From: Amoebidium appalachense
Lineage: Eukaryota; Ichthyosporea
Assembly (NCBI GenBank): GCA_963693365.1
Contig: CAVNZM010000003.1
Span: 3,844,001 to 3,908,000, forward strand
Reading direction: 5' to 3'
Length of the DNA: 64,000 bases
Under the pieces are notes generated by a model that did no database searches, was not told the origin of the DNA, and saw only the letters and a list, made by a program, of their open reading frames with translations. Positions 63,100-64,000 of the stretch are shown piece after piece. The first letter of the stretch is position 1. Each line of letters starts with the position of its first letter. Both the position numbers and the translations under genes were made by a program.

Positions 63100-64000
63100 C
63101 CCCTCCCCCTTCCTTCCTTGGATGACGAGCCTGGCTCGCTTGTCTTCTGCCTGCACAATTATTTTGGATTCCTTTTTTTTTTTTTTTTTTTTTTTGTTGG
63201 TTCGTCTGTAATGCCTTTCCTTCCATCTTTGTCATATGCTAACCTCCCTCCCCCCCCCCCCCCCCCCTCCCGCCGCCCCGCACACACACACCCACCCATC
63301 CACCCACACCCCACTCTCCGCCCCACCCAAACAAGGGGGCACCCACATATCCATCCCCAAGAACGTTACCCCCAAACCTACCCCCCGCACACTTCATACC
63401 GGCACGTTCACTGGCACACAATCCCACCTTTATATCCACATGCTTATATTATATCGTCCACATACTAACGTAATCTTGGTTCAGATTCTCGGGTACAGCT
63501 TCTATCAGAGATGCTCCACGGCATGAAGGTGCTGAAATATTTCTGCTGGGAGATGTCCTTCCGTGAAAAGGTTAGCAGCCCCCCCCCCCCCCCCCCCCCC
63601 CTCTCCCGTCCCTCTCTTTTTTCCATGCGCCCCTTAGCCTCTTTTGTGGCTTTCGTGTTTTTTTTTTTAAAGTTTGAAGGGCGAACTGGCTGGCCGTTGG
63701 ACCCTTGTGTGTGTGAGGTTATTTTCGGGTGGTAAGGGATAAAGAAGAGAGGGGGGGGGTGGGGTGGGGGGAGGGGAGGGGGGGGGGGTGGGGCGATATC
63801 GAATGGAGGGATCACATTCTTAAGGAGAGGGGGATGGTGATGGTAGTGGCAGTTTTTTTTTCCCCCTTCTTTATTTTTTTTTTTGTTGTTGTTGTTGTTG
63901 GCAGGGGGGGGGAGGGGGAGCAAGCAAACTAATAGACTGAAAGTGCCTTCCCTCCTCATCTCTCTTAACCAGCATACCTCTATGCAGCTACATTCTCAGC
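57179..64000 (+). CDS. ABCC (MRP-type) ABC transporter, N-terminal part, continues past window end
   Basis: ABCC proteins export organic anions and conjugates using two membrane and two ATPase domains. Exons: 57179-57307, 58232-58409, 59311-59434, 60696-60890, 61765-61982, 62941-63048, 63485-63570; the next exon begins near 63974 or 63987. From exon 2 onward all phases agree and give about 346 residues. Visible are the entry motif [34 protein letters not shown], paired membrane helices in exon 4, [14 protein letters not shown], the [14 protein letters not shown] loop, helices [20 protein letters not shown] and [19 protein letters not shown], and [20 protein letters not shown]. This order matches membrane domain 1 of ABCC. 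With about 75 residues before the first motif there is no TMD0, as in short MRP4/5-like members. Exon 1 and its junction to exon 2 are tentative, chosen because the phases fit. Both ATPase domains lie outside the window. Confidence 0.9.
57740..57995. repeat. CA-rich region with a GGCACANACAC motif, then (CA)n and (GA)n
   Basis: Irregular CAGGCACA and CACACGGGCA motifs, then pure CA at about 57921-57986 and GA to 58004, in ABCC intron 1. Confidence 0.88.
58555..58655. repeat. (CA)n passing into alternating CG
   Basis: CA at about 58555-58603, GCACGC variants, and CGCGCG at 58627-58645. A second CA array at about 58845-58916 includes another CGCGCG stretch. Both are in ABCC intron 2. Confidence 0.9.
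59125..59300. repeat. CA array with CCCAACACAC interruptions
   Basis: About seven CACACCCAACACA units interleaved with pure CA tracts, ending close to the acceptor of ABCC exon 3. Confidence 0.88.
59600..59765. repeat. CA arrays then a 64-base (TC)n array
   Basis: CA tracts at about 59604-59636 and 59680-59700, then (TC)n at 59701-59764, in ABCC intron 3. The same intron contains C runs at 59443-59469, 59987-60000 and 60109-60136. Confidence 0.92.
60275..60695. repeat. CA arrays abutting ABCC exon 4 acceptor
   Basis: CA repeats at about 60275-60415 and 60581-60665, then CACGTACA variants, ending in the CAG acceptor at 60693-60695. C-rich tracts separate them. Confidence 0.92.
61176..61218. 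repeat. 43-base T run
   Basis: Pure T in ABCC intron 4, the longest A/T homopolymer in the window. Confidence 0.95.
61320..61760 (+). repeat. Decayed tandem copies of the ABCC exon 5 acceptor and exon start
   Basis: The intact boundary at about 61750-61830 (CCAATCACGCAG, then GTCCGGCCAGCGCATGCGCG, then TACCACCACACC) has diverged copies beginning near 61446 and 61598. A very worn copy is likely near 61325. Spacing is about 150 bases. The copies keep the acceptor AG, GCATGTG/GCATGCG and CACCACACC blocks. The 61460 copy meets TAG within three codons, so none can serve as an exon. Confidence 0.8.
62139..62275. repeat. T run, G run, TG and second G run in ABCC intron 5
   Basis: T at 62141-62156, G at 62157-62184, TG near 62230, and G at 62246-62274. 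This T-then-G order on the sense strand differs from the C-then-A order common elsewhere in this gene. Confidence 0.92.
63063..63097. repeat. C run just after ABCC exon 6 donor
   Basis: A pure C tract starting about 14 bases past the donor at 63049. Confidence 0.95.

Overview
This is a eukaryotic nuclear window with small exons, long introns and a very heavy load of simple repeats. Dinucleotide arrays (CA/TG), pure C/G runs of 30 to 54 bases and A/T runs fill the introns and spacers. Bacterial features (operons, ribosome binding sites, CRISPR arrays) are absent. I joined exons by hand from GT/GC..AG junctions, reading phase and family motifs. Five gene loci can be supported. The kinesin-5 motor carries a VVVRCRGR start to the motor domain and an RQVAAT motif, which from recalled family knowledge are typical of fungal BimC proteins. 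The ATP synthase b and COX5B proteins are opisthokont-like, and 7TM-RGS fusions are known in fungi and several protists. My best guess is an opisthokont, perhaps an early-diverging fungus or a unicellular relative, held with low confidence.

Layout. 504-21583 (minus): a 25-exon kinesin-5 gene from its ATG into the tail; the last exon or exons lie before base 1. 21584-22998: a divergent spacer. 22999-28141 (plus): a complete 8-exon gene for mitochondrial ATP synthase subunit b. 30200-37098 and 41683-46102 (plus): two tandem 7TM-RGS gene copies that match each other exon for exon. Both are broken: copy 1 has three single-base frame breaks and a stop in the RGS core; copy 2 has a 13-base deletion and at least one more frame break. 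Each has also lost a different exon. A decayed retroelement-like piece lies in an intron of copy 2. 46103-51046: a repeat-filled spacer with a composite TG array and a tandem array of a 370-base unit. 51153-53937 (minus): a complete 5-exon gene for cytochrome c oxidase subunit 5B. 53938-57178: a spacer without a clear gene. 57179-64000 (plus): the N-terminal third of an ABCC (MRP-type) transporter, running off the window.

The genes are linked by biology only loosely: two nuclear-encoded oxidative phosphorylation subunits, a mitotic motor, a receptor/RGS pair and a membrane transporter. The strongest unexplained signal is in the introns. In the kinesin, ABCC and 7TM-RGS genes a C run usually starts within 30 bases after the 5' splice site on the sense strand, and CA repeats often abut the 3' splice site. 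COX5B shows no such C run and the ATP synthase b gene shows it once. Other structures include two foldback (inverted-repeat) elements inside kinesin introns and decayed tandem duplicates of intron-exon boundaries in both the ABCC and kinesin genes.
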